DNA of 38,736 nt, taken from assembly GCA_900542445.1 (NCBI GenBank), contig UQNN01000021.1, positions 1-38,736 on the forward strand. Direction: 5' to 3'. A program made the translations under genes and the position numbers. The notes below the pieces were generated by a model, which was not told where the DNA came from, did no database searches, and saw nothing but the letters and a program-made list of their open reading frames with translations. Of the stretch, positions 31,341-38,736 are shown piece after piece (the stretch's first letter is position 1; each line of letters opens with the position of its first letter). The DNA is from an uncultured Eubacteriales bacterium (GTDB lineage Bacteria; Bacillota; Clostridia; Christensenellales; Aristaeellaceae).

Positions 31341-32564
31341 GTGACAGACGGCCTGCTATATAAAAAAGACACCGATTTTGTTCGGGACAACATGCTGATC
31401 AACTATTGCCTGGGCGACGACGAAAGTCTGTTGATCGAGAGTTTTGTGCGCAACAACGGCATTTGCCTGCGCTTTGACGTCGGGCGTTTTTACTTTTTCA
31501 TGACCGGCACGCACAAAAAATTCGTCACAGGGTATACGCCCATGACGTTCAGCGAGGGCGTGGACAGCGCGCTGGCCATCTATGACCTGATGCTCGAAAC
31601 GCTGCGTCAGAACGGGTTTGACGGCAACGCGTTTCTGGTTAAAATCGATAATTCCAAGCAGGTCGGCGTGCTGTTCAGTCCGCGTGCGGACGCCGCGTGC
31701 CCGGCGGACGAAATGGCACAGAAGATGCTCGACGCATACACCCGTGCCAAAGATCCGTATTCCGTTTCGGGGGAGGATTGCACGTCCACGTCGTTCGTCG
31801 GCCCATTTTCGGGATATGACCAGATTCACAAGGCGTTTGTGCAGGCGCGCGCGCTCAACGATCTGATTTTCTTCGGCGTGCGCGGTCGCGTGATTACGGA
31901 AGATTTTCGGCGCGAGACCGCGCGTCCATGCGATTCGACCGCCATTGTCGGCAATGTGCGCAAGTTGATGCACCTGCTCTGCGTCGGCACGTGTGCGCAG
32001 GCACTTCGGCAGGCGGAATACATTGTCGATGCGCTCGTCGCGCCGTCGTATTCGATGGCGAATTTTGACGCGATGTATGCCTCGACGGAGGATATCCGCT
32101 CGATGATTGAGATTGTCTACGACATTCCGATAACGCGCCGCGAAAAAACGTCTTTCTTCTTTTTGAAGGATTACCGCCAAAAGCTCTGCGACGCGATCCG
32201 ATATTATTTCGCGCGCATGGAGGGACGAAAGCGCTATTCGCCGACGGTGCTGCTGGCGCTGAGCTACATCCGCCGAAATTTCACACAGGAGATTTCGCTG
32301 ACCCAGCTTTCCGAATATGTTTACGCCAACGCGAGCGTGCTTTCGCGCGATTTCGGCGCGGAGGTCGGCATGACGCTCACGGAGTATGTCGCCGCGCTTC
32401 GCGTTGAACGGGCCAAGCGGCTGCTTGCGGAAAAGGAGCGCACGATTGAAAAAATCGCGGAGGAATGCGGATATACGGGGGCGAAATACTTCCGCGAGCA
32501 GTTTAAGCGCCTGACGGGGCTGCCGCCGCAGGCCTATCGGGCGAAAATGACGGCGGATGCTTGA
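31341..32564 (+). CDS. AraC-family transcription regulator
   Basis: This 407-residue regulator has two C-terminal helix-turn-helix motifs (about 310-400): ISLTQLSEYVYANASVLSRDF and then TIEKIAEECGYTGAKYFREQF. The LTGLPPQAYR end is typical of AraC/XylS. The 300-residue N-terminus shows no receiver Asp or cupin signature and is probably a ligand-sensing or dimer domain, as in YesN-like longer members. The GTG start at 31341 follows AAGGGG by ten bases. It is divergent from the Tat flavoprotein, the likely target. Its last codons contain the promoter of the next gene. Confidence 0.88.
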   Translation: MTDGLLYKKDTDFVRDNMLINYCLGDDESLLIESFVRNNGICLRFDVGRFYFFMTGTHKKFVTGYTPMTFSEGVDSALAIYDLMLETLRQNGFDGNAFLVKIDNSKQVGVLFSPRADAACPADEMAQKMLDAYTRAKDPYSVSGEDCTSTSFVGPFSGYDQIHKAFVQARALNDLIFFGVRGRVITEDFRRETARPCDSTAIVGNVRKLMHLLCVGTCAQALRQAEYIVDALVAPSYSMANFDAMYASTEDIRSMIEIVYDIPITRREKTSFFFLKDYRQKLCDAIRYYFARMEGRKRYSPTVLLALSYIRRNFTQEISLTQLSEYVYANASVLSRDFGAEVGMTLTEYVAALRVERAKRLLAEKERTIEKIAEECGYTGAKYFREQFKRLTGLPPQAYRAKMTADA

Positions 32565-32589
32565 CAGCAAAGCCTAAAAATGTTATGCT
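32561..32589 (+). promoter_or_regulatory. Sigma-A promoter of the small acidic protein gene
   Basis: Perfect TTGACA (32561-32566), 17-base spacer, TATGCT (32584-32589). The -35 box overlaps the stop codon of the AraC-family gene. Confidence 0.85.
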
Positions 32590-32668
32590 GGAAACGATAA
32601 AAAGCGGTCTGCCGCCTGAGCGGCGCGCCGCCCAAATTTACAAAAACAAAGAAACCGAGGAAACAAAC

Positions 32669-32971
32669 ATGGACGATATGAATATGGAAATCACGACGAG
32701 CGAGCATCGCGCCATCGTCTTTAAGATGAACCGCAAGCAGGCAGCCGCCGTTGCGCGCTACCTCAAGGAGCATTCCGCGTCGCCGGAGACGATCTTCGCC
32801 GTCGATGTGGATACGATGGAGCTGATCGTGCAGGCCAAGAACGCCGGAGAAGAGGATATCATCGTGCTCGACGGCGAAGAGGACGTGTTCGACGTGGAAG
32901 AGGAAGTCGTCGAGGAAAACGAAGAAGTCTGGGAAGCCATCGACGAGGCGCTCCATAGCGACGAAGAATAA
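32669..32971 (+). CDS. Small acidic protein of unknown function
   Basis: This 100-residue protein starts at 32669 after GAGGAAA. The first 60 residues look like a small alpha/beta domain (EHRAIVFKMNRKQAAAVARYLKEH, then ETIFAVDVDTMELIVQAK). The last 40 are almost all Asp, Glu and Val (EEDVFDVEEEVVEENEEV). It has its own strong promoter and terminator, so it is probably well expressed. I recognise no family. The acidic tail could bind a cationic partner or metal ions; that is inference. Confidence 0.75.
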   Translation: MDDMNMEITTSEHRAIVFKMNRKQAAAVARYLKEHSASPETIFAVDVDTMELIVQAKNAGEEDIIVLDGEEDVFDVEEEVVEENEEVWEAIDEALHSDEE

Positions 32972-32983
32972 TTCAAAAATGAG

Positions 32984-33008
32984 CGGACGCGCGATGCGCG
33001 TCCGTTTT
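32984..33008 (+). terminator. Intrinsic terminator of the small acidic protein gene
   Basis: CGGACGCGC (32984-32992) and GCGCGTCCG (32996-33004) form a 9-bp stem with a GAT loop, followed by TTTT. Confidence 0.85.
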
Positions 33009-33097
33009 GCATATGAAAAAGCGCGAAGATTCCTTCACGTGCGGTATAGCGGACGGCCATTTTGGCAAAAGTAAGCCGCGCAAGGAGGTTGATCCCA

Positions 33098-34615
33098 GTG
33101 AAAAAGTGGTGCTTGATGGTTGCAGCCATGCTCTGCCTGATGATTCCGACAGTCGGTTCGGCGCAGGGGCTTCCGGACTTTTTGCAGGCGGTGCAGAGCG
33201 GCTTGAGCGAGGGACTTTCCGCTGGCTCGGCGGCCATGGAAAAGGATTTGACGCTCTCCATGATGCTTTCCGACAGCCGCGTGGAAGAGGGCAGGGACGT
33301 GACGCTCACGATTCGCGCCGAGAACCCGCGTCCGGCGGAAACGGGCGTTTCGCTGACGCTGAATCTGCCGGAGCGTCTGGCGGCGCAGACAGGGGACGAA
33401 CTGACGTGGAATGCGGTGCTTCCGGCTGCTCAGGTGGACGAAACGGGCGCGTTTGTGCCGTCCGTGACGACGTTTACGCGCGTCCTGACGCTGATGCCCG
33501 GCGGCGAGAGCGCGCAGGGAACGGTGACGGCGGAAATGAACGTCGGTTCGCGTTTTTACCGCGAAAGCCTGCCGATTGCGCTGTGCGTAGCGGATATTTC
33601 AACCAGAGCGAGCGTATCGGGCGCGCAGAACGGACGGGCGACGGTTGGCGAGACGCTGACCTATACGGTAGAAATCGCCAACGCGGGCATGGCGGAAAAG
33701 AATGTGCCGGTCGAACTGATTCTGCCTGCCGACGCGGCGCTTGAAGGAGAACTGCCAGAAGGCTTTGCGCAGGTCCAGCGCCAGATTCGTGGCGAAGTGG
33801 GCGTTCCGGCGGCGGGAAGCGAACCGTCCGTGGTGACGCTGACCTTCCCGATGACAATTCGTGAAGACGCGTTGGCGGAAGACGAGGACGCGCTTCGCCT
33901 GCTGTCGGGCGTGCTGCGCGTGGACGGCCAGCGGATTGCCCTGCCGCGCGTGCAGCTCTGCGGGCCGAAAATCAGCGCAAAGCTCCTGCCACAGACGGAC
34001 AATTTGAAAGCGGGCGAGGAGACGGCGCTGCGCGTCGTGCTGGTCAACGCAGGCATGGCGGAAGCGGATGTTCGGGTTTCATGCATGCTGCCGGAGGGCA
34101 TCTCACTGGTGACAGCGCCCAAGCCGCAGCAGGACACGGAAGCGAAGGAAAGCGGGGATAACGCCGAAGCGGAAGAGGAAGCGCCGAAAGCCGTTGCGCC
34201 CGAACAGGATGACGGCGGCGCGGACGCGGAAGCCGTGCTGGCCGACGGCGCGGAGCAGCTCGTCGATGAGCCGGAGATTCGGCAGGAGAACGGCCGAATC
34301 GTCTTTGATCTGCACATGGACGCGGCGGGGGAAGAAGCCTACACCCGCGTGGTGACGCTGCGCGTGCGTGCGGACGAACCGCAGGAGAACATCAAAGAGC
34401 GCCTCCTGGGCACGACGCTGGCTTGGCAGATCGACGCGGGCGAGACGCAGCTGGGCGAAGCCGCCTGTGTGCGCGTCTATCGGCCGATGGTGCTTGGGCT
34501 GACGAAAGACGAGTGGATGGGCATTTTCTGGGCAGGACTGCTGCTGGTGGTGACGGTCAGCTGTCTGTTTGCGGCGTTCAATTCGGATAATAAGCGGGAA
34601 AAGTATTGCGAATAA
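33098..34615 (+). CDS. Membrane-anchored surface protein with Ig-like/DUF11-type repeats
   Basis: This 505-residue protein starts at GTG 33098, eight bases after AAGGAGG. A signal peptide (VKKWCLMVAAMLCLMIPTVGSAQG) leads to an extracellular part. At least three beta-rich repeats follow the pattern 'tolerate unequal pairs, NxGMAExxVxVxxxLP' (ENPRPAETGVSLTLNLPE; ANAGMAEKNVPVELILP; VNAGMAEADVRVSCMLPE), typical of DUF11/CARDB-like adhesive or spacer domains. An acidic, low-complexity linker (about 350-400; EAKESGDNAEAEEEAPK and onward) interrupts the third repeat. One membrane span near the C-terminus (about 478-498) precedes a short basic tail. It is probably a cell-surface stalk; no catalytic motif was seen. 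Confidence 0.8.
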   Translation: MKKWCLMVAAMLCLMIPTVGSAQGLPDFLQAVQSGLSEGLSAGSAAMEKDLTLSMMLSDSRVEEGRDVTLTIRAENPRPAETGVSLTLNLPERLAAQTGDELTWNAVLPAAQVDETGAFVPSVTTFTRVLTLMPGGESAQGTVTAEMNVGSRFYRESLPIALCVADISTRASVSGAQNGRATVGETLTYTVEIANAGMAEKNVPVELILPADAALEGELPEGFAQVQRQIRGEVGVPAAGSEPSVVTLTFPMTIREDALAEDEDALRLLSGVLRVDGQRIALPRVQLCGPKISAKLLPQTDNLKAGEETALRVVLVNAGMAEADVRVSCMLPEGISLVTAPKPQQDTEAKESGDNAEAEEEAPKAVAPEQDDGGADAEAVLADGAEQLVDEPEIRQENGRIVFDLHMDAAGEEAYTRVVTLRVRADEPQENIKERLLGTTLAWQIDAGETQLGEAACVRVYRPMVLGLTKDEWMGIFWAGLLLVVTVSCLFAAFNSDNKREKYCE

Positions 34616-34692
34616 AGCGGCATGAGGCCGCCTGAACGTCTGCCGCAATTTGTAAAACGGCAAAGTTCAGCGCACGCGGATGATTAAAAAAG

Positions 34693-34725
34693 CGGACGGC
34701 CGATTGTTCGGCCGTCCGTCTTTTT
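34693..34725. terminator. Strong bidirectional terminator between convergent genes
   Basis: An 11-bp perfect stem (34693-34703 with 34708-34718) with a TTGT loop. The plus strand continues TCTTTTT and the minus strand CTTTTTT, so it serves the surface-protein gene and can serve pepF. Confidence 0.9.
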
Positions 34726-34760
34726 CTGTAAAACGATCATTCTGTAAACCGTGTAGTTTT

Positions 34761-34838
34761 TGCAGCGTGTAAAATCATAGCTATATGGAAAAAGAGAAAA
34801 TCTTATTTTTTTAAAATACAAGGCTTTTATACGCTGCA
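34761..34838. repeat. Imperfect 14-bp inverted repeat enclosing AT-rich DNA
   Basis: TGCAGCGTGTAAAA (34761-34774) is complemented by TTTTATACGCTGCA (34825-34838) with one G-T mismatch. The 50 bases between are AT-rich. On the minus strand it lies 32 bases past the pepF stop. Confidence 0.5.
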
Positions 34839-34869
34839 TTTACTACGCGCAAGCGCTGTTTGATAAAAA

Positions 34870-36639
34870 TTACTTCGCGGCGGTTTCCTGATCGGCCAGC
34901 TCGACGAAGCGGCGAACCTGAACCAGCACGCTTTCGACAGCCTCGCGCCAGAAGTCCGGCGTGGTGACGTCGATGCCGACGCTGGCGGTGACGTTGGCGA
35001 TGGTATCGCTGCCGAAGCGGGAGAGCAGGTCGCAGTAGACCGGCACGAACGCTTCGCCTTCCTTCTCATAACGCGCATACAGGCCGCGCGCGAACAGACC
35101 GCCGAAAGCATACGGGAAATTATAGAAGTGGACGCCGGTGGAGTAGTAATGGCTCTTGCACGCCCACATATACGGATGACGGTATTCCGGATCGAGTCCG
35201 TCGCCGTAGCTCTGCTCCTGCGCCCAAAGCATCGTCTCCTTCAGCTCGTCCACGTCCAGCGCGTGGTCCGCCTGCGCGGCGACGACCTTCTGCTCAAACA
35301 GGAAGCGGGAGTAGATATCGACCATCGTCTGCGTCTGCTCGGTCAGGCAGGAATCCAGCAGCGTCAGCTCTTCCTCCGGCGTCGCGGTCTTGAGCAGCTG
35401 GGAGATGAGCAGCGTTTCGTTGAAGGTGGAGGCGGTTTCCGCCAGCGGCATCGGCGTTTCGGTCATCATGATCGGCTTGTGATGCAGCATGCGGTTGTTG
35501 AAGGCGTGACCCAGCTCATGCGCCAGCGTGCTGACGTCGGAGGCGCTGCCCGCAAAGTTGGTCATCACGCGGCTGATGTTCTTGGCGTAATAGCCGGAAC
35601 AGAATGCGCCGCCGCTCTTGCCCTCGCGCGGGTACATGTCGATCCAGCCCTCGTCGAACGCGGTGCGCATCATCTCGCCCATCTCCGGGCAGAATTTGCC
35701 GAACAGGTCGAGCAGCAGCGCACGCGCTTCCTCAACGGTATAGGTGCGGGTGCTTTGACCGACGGGCGCGAACAGATCGTAGAACGGCAGGCCGTTTTCA
35801 TGACCGAGCAGGCGTCCCTTCGCCTTGAAATACTCGCGCAGCTCCGGCAGGGCTTCGCGAATCGCCGTCCACATGGCTTCAAGCGTCTTTTCATCCATGC
35901 GGGAATGAGCAAGCGCCATATCCAGCACGCCCTTGTAGCCCTTGAGCGCCGCCATGGTTTCGCCCTCAGCCTTGAGGTTGTTCAGGCAGAAGCTCATCGG
36001 CAGTTCGATCTTCTTGTAGGAAGCCAGCTCGGCTTCATAGGCTTGGCGGCGCGTATCGGCATCGCCGTCGTAAGCCAGCGCACGGACGGCGGACAGCGGA
36101 ATCTGCTTGCCGTCGTAATCGACCAGCAGGGTCGCATCCAGCTTATCGCGCAGCTGGGAGAAGGCTTCACCGCCGGAGAGCTGCATCTTCAAGACCGGCT
36201 TTTCCAGCGCTTCCGGAAGCTGATGCTTGGCATCCTCCGCTGCTTCGCGCAGGGCAAAAGCACGCGCCTTCAATTCGTCGTCGGCGTCAATGATCGCGTC
36301 GAGGTTCTCAAGAGAAGCCAGATAGCGGGAGAAGGCGTTGGATGCCAGCGAAGAGCCCATGACAGCACGCATCAGCGGTGCCATCGCGGCGTTGGCAGCC
36401 TTGTTGTTCGCGTCCACGGAGAGCGTCAGCTCAATCATCAGGCTCAGACGCTCGAAAAGGTTGGACAGCGCTTCCTCCTGATGAACCAGCGAAACGAGCT
36501 TCTCAACCTCATCCTCAGCGGGCGCGGCGATAGCGGCGGTGAAGGCGTCGATCTCCTTCGGCAGACGAGCGAGGTCATCCTTGAACTCCGGGTCGTCAAA
36601 GTCCTTGTAGAATACGGTCAAATCCCAATTTGTTTTCAT
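34870..36639 (-). CDS. pepF: Oligoendopeptidase F (M3 family metallopeptidase)
   Basis: This 589-residue cytoplasmic zinc endopeptidase cuts short peptides, matching the Opp uptake system in the window. The zinc motif HELGH is at 374-378, with the third ligand Glu in PLAETASTFNE (about 401-408). M3 landmarks are KSGGAFCSGY, NFAGSASDVSTLAHELGHAF in two parts, and the late HFYNFPYAFG substrate loop. Length is typical of PepF. GGAGGA precedes the ATG at 36639. The gene has its own promoter (36698-36726), and the leader contains a GC-rich hairpin. Confidence 0.94.
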   Translation of the reverse strand: MKTNWDLTVFYKDFDDPEFKDDLARLPKEIDAFTAAIAAPAEDEVEKLVSLVHQEEALSNLFERLSLMIELTLSVDANNKAANAAMAPLMRAVMGSSLASNAFSRYLASLENLDAIIDADDELKARAFALREAAEDAKHQLPEALEKPVLKMQLSGGEAFSQLRDKLDATLLVDYDGKQIPLSAVRALAYDGDADTRRQAYEAELASYKKIELPMSFCLNNLKAEGETMAALKGYKGVLDMALAHSRMDEKTLEAMWTAIREALPELREYFKAKGRLLGHENGLPFYDLFAPVGQSTRTYTVEEARALLLDLFGKFCPEMGEMMRTAFDEGWIDMYPREGKSGGAFCSGYYAKNISRVMTNFAGSASDVSTLAHELGHAFNNRMLHHKPIMMTETPMPLAETASTFNETLLISQLLKTATPEEELTLLDSCLTEQTQTMVDIYSRFLFEQKVVAAQADHALDVDELKETMLWAQEQSYGDGLDPEYRHPYMWACKSHYYSTGVHFYNFPYAFGGLFARGLYARYEKEGEAFVPVYCDLLSRFGSDTIANVTASVGIDVTTPDFWREAVESVLVQVRRFVELADQETAAK

Positions 36640-36660
36640 GGTTTTCCTCCGTCATGGTTT

Positions 36661-36684
36661 CGGGCCGGGCGGCCCGCTTTTTTT
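36661..36684. terminator. Terminator-like hairpin in the pepF leader, oriented against the antisense strand
   Basis: CGGGCC-GGGC-GGCCCG (36661-36676) followed by C and T7 on the plus strand. In pepF mRNA it is a GC hairpin preceded by an A7 run, about 20 bases before the start codon. On the plus strand it would stop antisense transcripts coming out of pepF before the mutase promoter. Confidence 0.6.
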
Positions 36685-36697
36685 GGCTTGTGTCTTC

Positions 36698-36726
36698 ATT
36701 ATAAACGGTTTTCTGCCGAAGGACAA
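36698..36726 (-). promoter_or_regulatory. pepF: Sigma-A promoter of pepF
   Basis: Minus strand TTGTCC (36726-36721), 17-base spacer, perfect TATAAT (36703-36698). The leader is about 50 bases. Confidence 0.85.
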
Positions 36727-36779
36727 GAAAGAAAAACACAAAAACTGCACAAAAAACGAGCAAAATGGCAAAATTCCTC

Positions 36780-36808
36780 TTTTAAAATCGTGTATCCTGC
36801 ATTATAAT
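36780..36808 (+). promoter_or_regulatory. Probable promoter of the phosphohexomutase gene
   Basis: Perfect TATAAT (36803-36808) with a weak TTTTAA (36780-36785) 17 bases upstream. Confidence 0.55.
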
Positions 36809-36875
36809 TGAAACGAAGGCTCATGCCCGCACGAAAGCGGGGAGAGCATTACAGACGAGACGGAGGATGAAAACC

Positions 36876-38600
36876 ATGACGTATCGTGAAGCATATGAAA
36901 CCTGGCTCAAGGAATTTGCGGACGATCAGGCGACCGTCGATGAGCTGAAGGCCATCGCGGGCGACGAGAAGGAAATCGAGGATCGATTCTATACTGAGCT
37001 GTCCTTCGGTACGGCGGGCATGCGCGGCGTGCTCGGCGCGGGCACGAACCGCATGAACCTGTATAACGTTCGCCGCGCGACCAAGGGCTTTGCCGATTAT
37101 ATCAACAGCCAGAACCCGGAATACCGCCAGCGCGGCGTGGTCATCGCCTATGACTCCCGCCGGATGAGCCCGGAATTTGCGAAGGCTTCCGCGCTTGTGC
37201 TCTGCCACGAGGGCATTCATGTGTACCTGTTTGACGAGCTGCGCCCGGTGCCGATTCTGTCTTACGCGGTGCGCCATCTGCATGCCATCGCGGGCATTGT
37301 CATCACTGCCAGCCACAACCCGCCGCAGTATAACGGCTATAAGGTTTACTGGGAGGACGGCGCGCAGATGCCGCCGGAATACGCGGATCAGGTGCTCGCG
37401 CGCATCCGCGCCAACCGCTATGAAGACGCGGTGGAGATGGATGAAGCCGAGGCGAAGGCGAAGGGTCTGCTGCAAATCATCGGCAACAAGGAAGTCGATG
37501 ACGATTACATCGCGCAGGTCAAGACGCTCTCCGTTCAGCCCGAATTGATGAAGACCGCGGGCAAGGAACTCAAGATTGTCTACACGCCGATTCATGGCTC
37601 CGGCAACAAACCGGTGCGCCGCATTCTCAAGGAAATCGGCATCGAGAATGTCTACGTCGTCAAGGAGCAGGAGCTGCCCGATCCGAATTTCTCCACCGTC
37701 AAGGTGCCGAACCCGGAAGATCCGGCGGCGTTCACGCTGGCCATGAAGCTGGCGGACGAAGTCGGCGCGGACTGCATCTTCGGCACGGATCCGGACTGCG
37801 ACCGCGTGGGCATCGCCGTCAAGGATGACGCGGGCAAGTATTACCTGATGACTGGCAACCAGATCGGCTGCGTGCTGCTGTATTACATCCTCAAGAGCCG
37901 CAAGGCGCTGGGCAACCTCCCGGCGGACGGCGCGGTGGTGAAGTCTGTCGTTTCCACCGAGCTGGCGCGCAAGATTGCCGAGAGCTTTGGCCTCGTCTGC
38001 TTCAATACGCTGACGGGCTTCAAGTGGATCGCCGAGAAGATTCAGCAGTTCCAGGATAAGGGCGATCACACCTTTGTCTTCGGCTTTGAAGAGAGCTACG
38101 GCTTCCTGTCCTCCACCTTCGTGCGCGACAAGGACGGCGTGAACGCATCCCTGCTGATTGCGGAAGCCGCCGCGTGGGCGAAGACGCAGGGCAAGACGCT
38201 CTACGATATCCTCCAGGAAATCTACAAGACCTACGGCTACTACGTGGAGAAGGTGGTTTCCGTCACCCTGCCGGGCAAGGACGGCGTGGTGAAGATGAAG
38301 GAGATCATGAAAAACCTTCGCGAGAATCCGCCGAAGGAGCTGGCAGGCAAGAAGGTGCTGGCGGTTCGCGACTATCTGGCCGATACCCGCACCGACTGCG
38401 AAGGCAATGTGACCGCCGCGGGTCTGCCCAAGAGCGACGTGCTCTACTTCGAGCTGGTGGACGACGCGTGGGTCTGCATCCGCCCGTCCGGCACTGAGCC
38501 GAAGATCAAGCTCTATGTCAACACGAACGCCAGCAACCCGGAAGATTCTGCAAAGGAGAACGCCGAGCTGGTTGAGGCATGCAAGGCGCTGATGGCGTAA
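36876..38600 (+). CDS. Phosphoglucomutase/phosphomannomutase-family alpha-D-phosphohexomutase
   Basis: This 574-residue cytoplasmic enzyme interconverts hexose 1- and 6-phosphates, most likely glucose, for glycogen, cell-wall or galactose metabolism. Motifs: SFGTAGMRG near the N-terminus, the catalytic phosphoserine loop TASHNPP (144-150, Ser146), the Mg-binding loop DPDCDR, the sugar-specificity loop GFEESYG, and the phosphate-binding loop RPSGTEPKIK near the end. Length matches the longer Firmicutes type (PgcA-like). The start at 36876 follows GGAGG by nine bases; an ATG at 36867 abuts the ribosome site and is unlikely. Confidence 0.93.
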   Translation: MTYREAYETWLKEFADDQATVDELKAIAGDEKEIEDRFYTELSFGTAGMRGVLGAGTNRMNLYNVRRATKGFADYINSQNPEYRQRGVVIAYDSRRMSPEFAKASALVLCHEGIHVYLFDELRPVPILSYAVRHLHAIAGIVITASHNPPQYNGYKVYWEDGAQMPPEYADQVLARIRANRYEDAVEMDEAEAKAKGLLQIIGNKEVDDDYIAQVKTLSVQPELMKTAGKELKIVYTPIHGSGNKPVRRILKEIGIENVYVVKEQELPDPNFSTVKVPNPEDPAAFTLAMKLADEVGADCIFGTDPDCDRVGIAVKDDAGKYYLMTGNQIGCVLLYYILKSRKALGNLPADGAVVKSVVSTELARKIAESFGLVCFNTLTGFKWIAEKIQQFQDKGDHTFVFGFEESYGFLSSTFVRDKDGVNASLLIAEAAAWAKTQGKTLYDILQEIYKTYGYYVEKVVSVTLPGKDGVVKMKEIMKNLRENPPKELAGKKVLAVRDYLADTRTDCEGNVTAAGLPKSDVLYFELVDDAWVCIRPSGTEPKIKLYVNTNASNPEDSAKENAELVEACKALMA

Positions 38601-38601
38601 C

Positions 38602-38731
38602 GCCTCTCATGGCGGGAGCCTTGGCGTAGCTGCGAATAACAAAACGCAGACTCTCTTTTCGAGGAAGGCTGCATAAACAAGGGCGCTGTCTCAAAATGGC
38701 TAAAGCAGGCCATGAGAGGCAGCGCCTTTTT
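38602..38731 (+). terminator. Structured terminator region with an alternative long-range pairing
   Basis: The terminator stem GGCGCTG/CAGCGCC (38682-38688, 38720-38726) is extended by TCTCA/TGAGA after a two-base bulge and followed by T5 (38727-38731). GCCTCTCATGGC (38602-38613) is a perfect complement of 38709-38720 and would compete with that stem. Smaller stems AGCCTT/AAGGCT (38617-38622, 38665-38670) and CTGCG/CGCAG (38630-38634, 38645-38649) lie between. Confidence 0.75.
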
Positions 38732-38736
38732 CCGTA

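Noticed and set aside
35128..36807. Plus-strand frame of about 559 codons opposite pepF
   Set aside because: It is a shadow of pepF, which has an unambiguous HELGH zinc site and promoter.

Overview
The window is about 38.7 kb of dense, GC-rich bacterial DNA. It reads as a chromosome segment of an anaerobic, monoderm-type member of the Clostridia, probably gut-associated. The evidence is the gene set: an AbgA-like peptidase, a C69 dipeptidase, oligoendopeptidase F, a methylmalonyl-CoA-type carboxyltransferase, a Tat-exported fumarate-reductase-like flavoprotein, a diguanylate cyclase with a Cys-rich N-terminus, and many ABC importers. Promoters are strong sigma-A type and ribosome sites are clear GGAGG. 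Short palindromic intergenic repeats of a kind common in such genomes are frequent. The order or genus cannot be fixed from sequence alone. No rRNA, tRNA, CRISPR array or phage was seen.

Layout. 1-1181: the tail of an unknown gene, then a PfkB-family sugar/nucleoside kinase (minus). 1286-3924: an AbgA-like M20 amidohydrolase overlapping an SAH/MTA-deaminase-like amidohydrolase (plus), fired from a promoter that physically overlaps the pfkB promoter. 4201-8055: a four-gene PotB-A-D-C-type ABC importer. 8195-12187: oppB-C-D-F (minus), divergent from oppA (12493-14100). 14148-15653: a decayed island with an IS1182-family remnant, an HD-GYP fragment and a diguanylate cyclase. 15753-17543: a C69 dipeptidase. 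17902-19449: a lone acyl-CoA carboxyltransferase. 19575-22921: an amino-acid-type binding protein translationally coupled to a hybrid histidine kinase. 23098-25590 (minus): a soluble binding-protein-fold protein, a soluble ABC ATPase and a CobW/HypB-like GTPase. 25757-26395: the divergent CRP/FNR-family regulator. 26805-29115: a NitT/TauT-type ABC importer. 29206-31137: the Tat flavoprotein, divergent from an AraC regulator (31341-32564). 32669-34615: a small acidic protein and a membrane-anchored surface protein. 34870-36639: PepF. 36876-38600: a phosphohexomutase, followed by a structured terminator region.

How the genes fit together. Much of the window serves peptide and amine scavenging (Opp, PepF, C69 dipeptidase, AbgA, Pot-type importer) and environmental sensing (binding protein plus hybrid kinase, GGDEF protein, AraC and CRP/FNR regulators). 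The most unusual part is 23098-26395. Three soluble proteins that look like pieces of a metal-handling or cofactor-insertion machine are divergent from a CRP/FNR-family regulator. Both promoters carry the same palindrome, GTTAG-N6-CTAA, placed at the transcription starts, which suggests a self-contained regulated system whose role I cannot name.

A second theme is repeated, multi-hairpin intergenic sequence at 10201-10339, 17617-17792, 24851-24895, 26538-26751 and 38602-38731. Some of these share core sequence and look like one mobile or amplified palindromic family.
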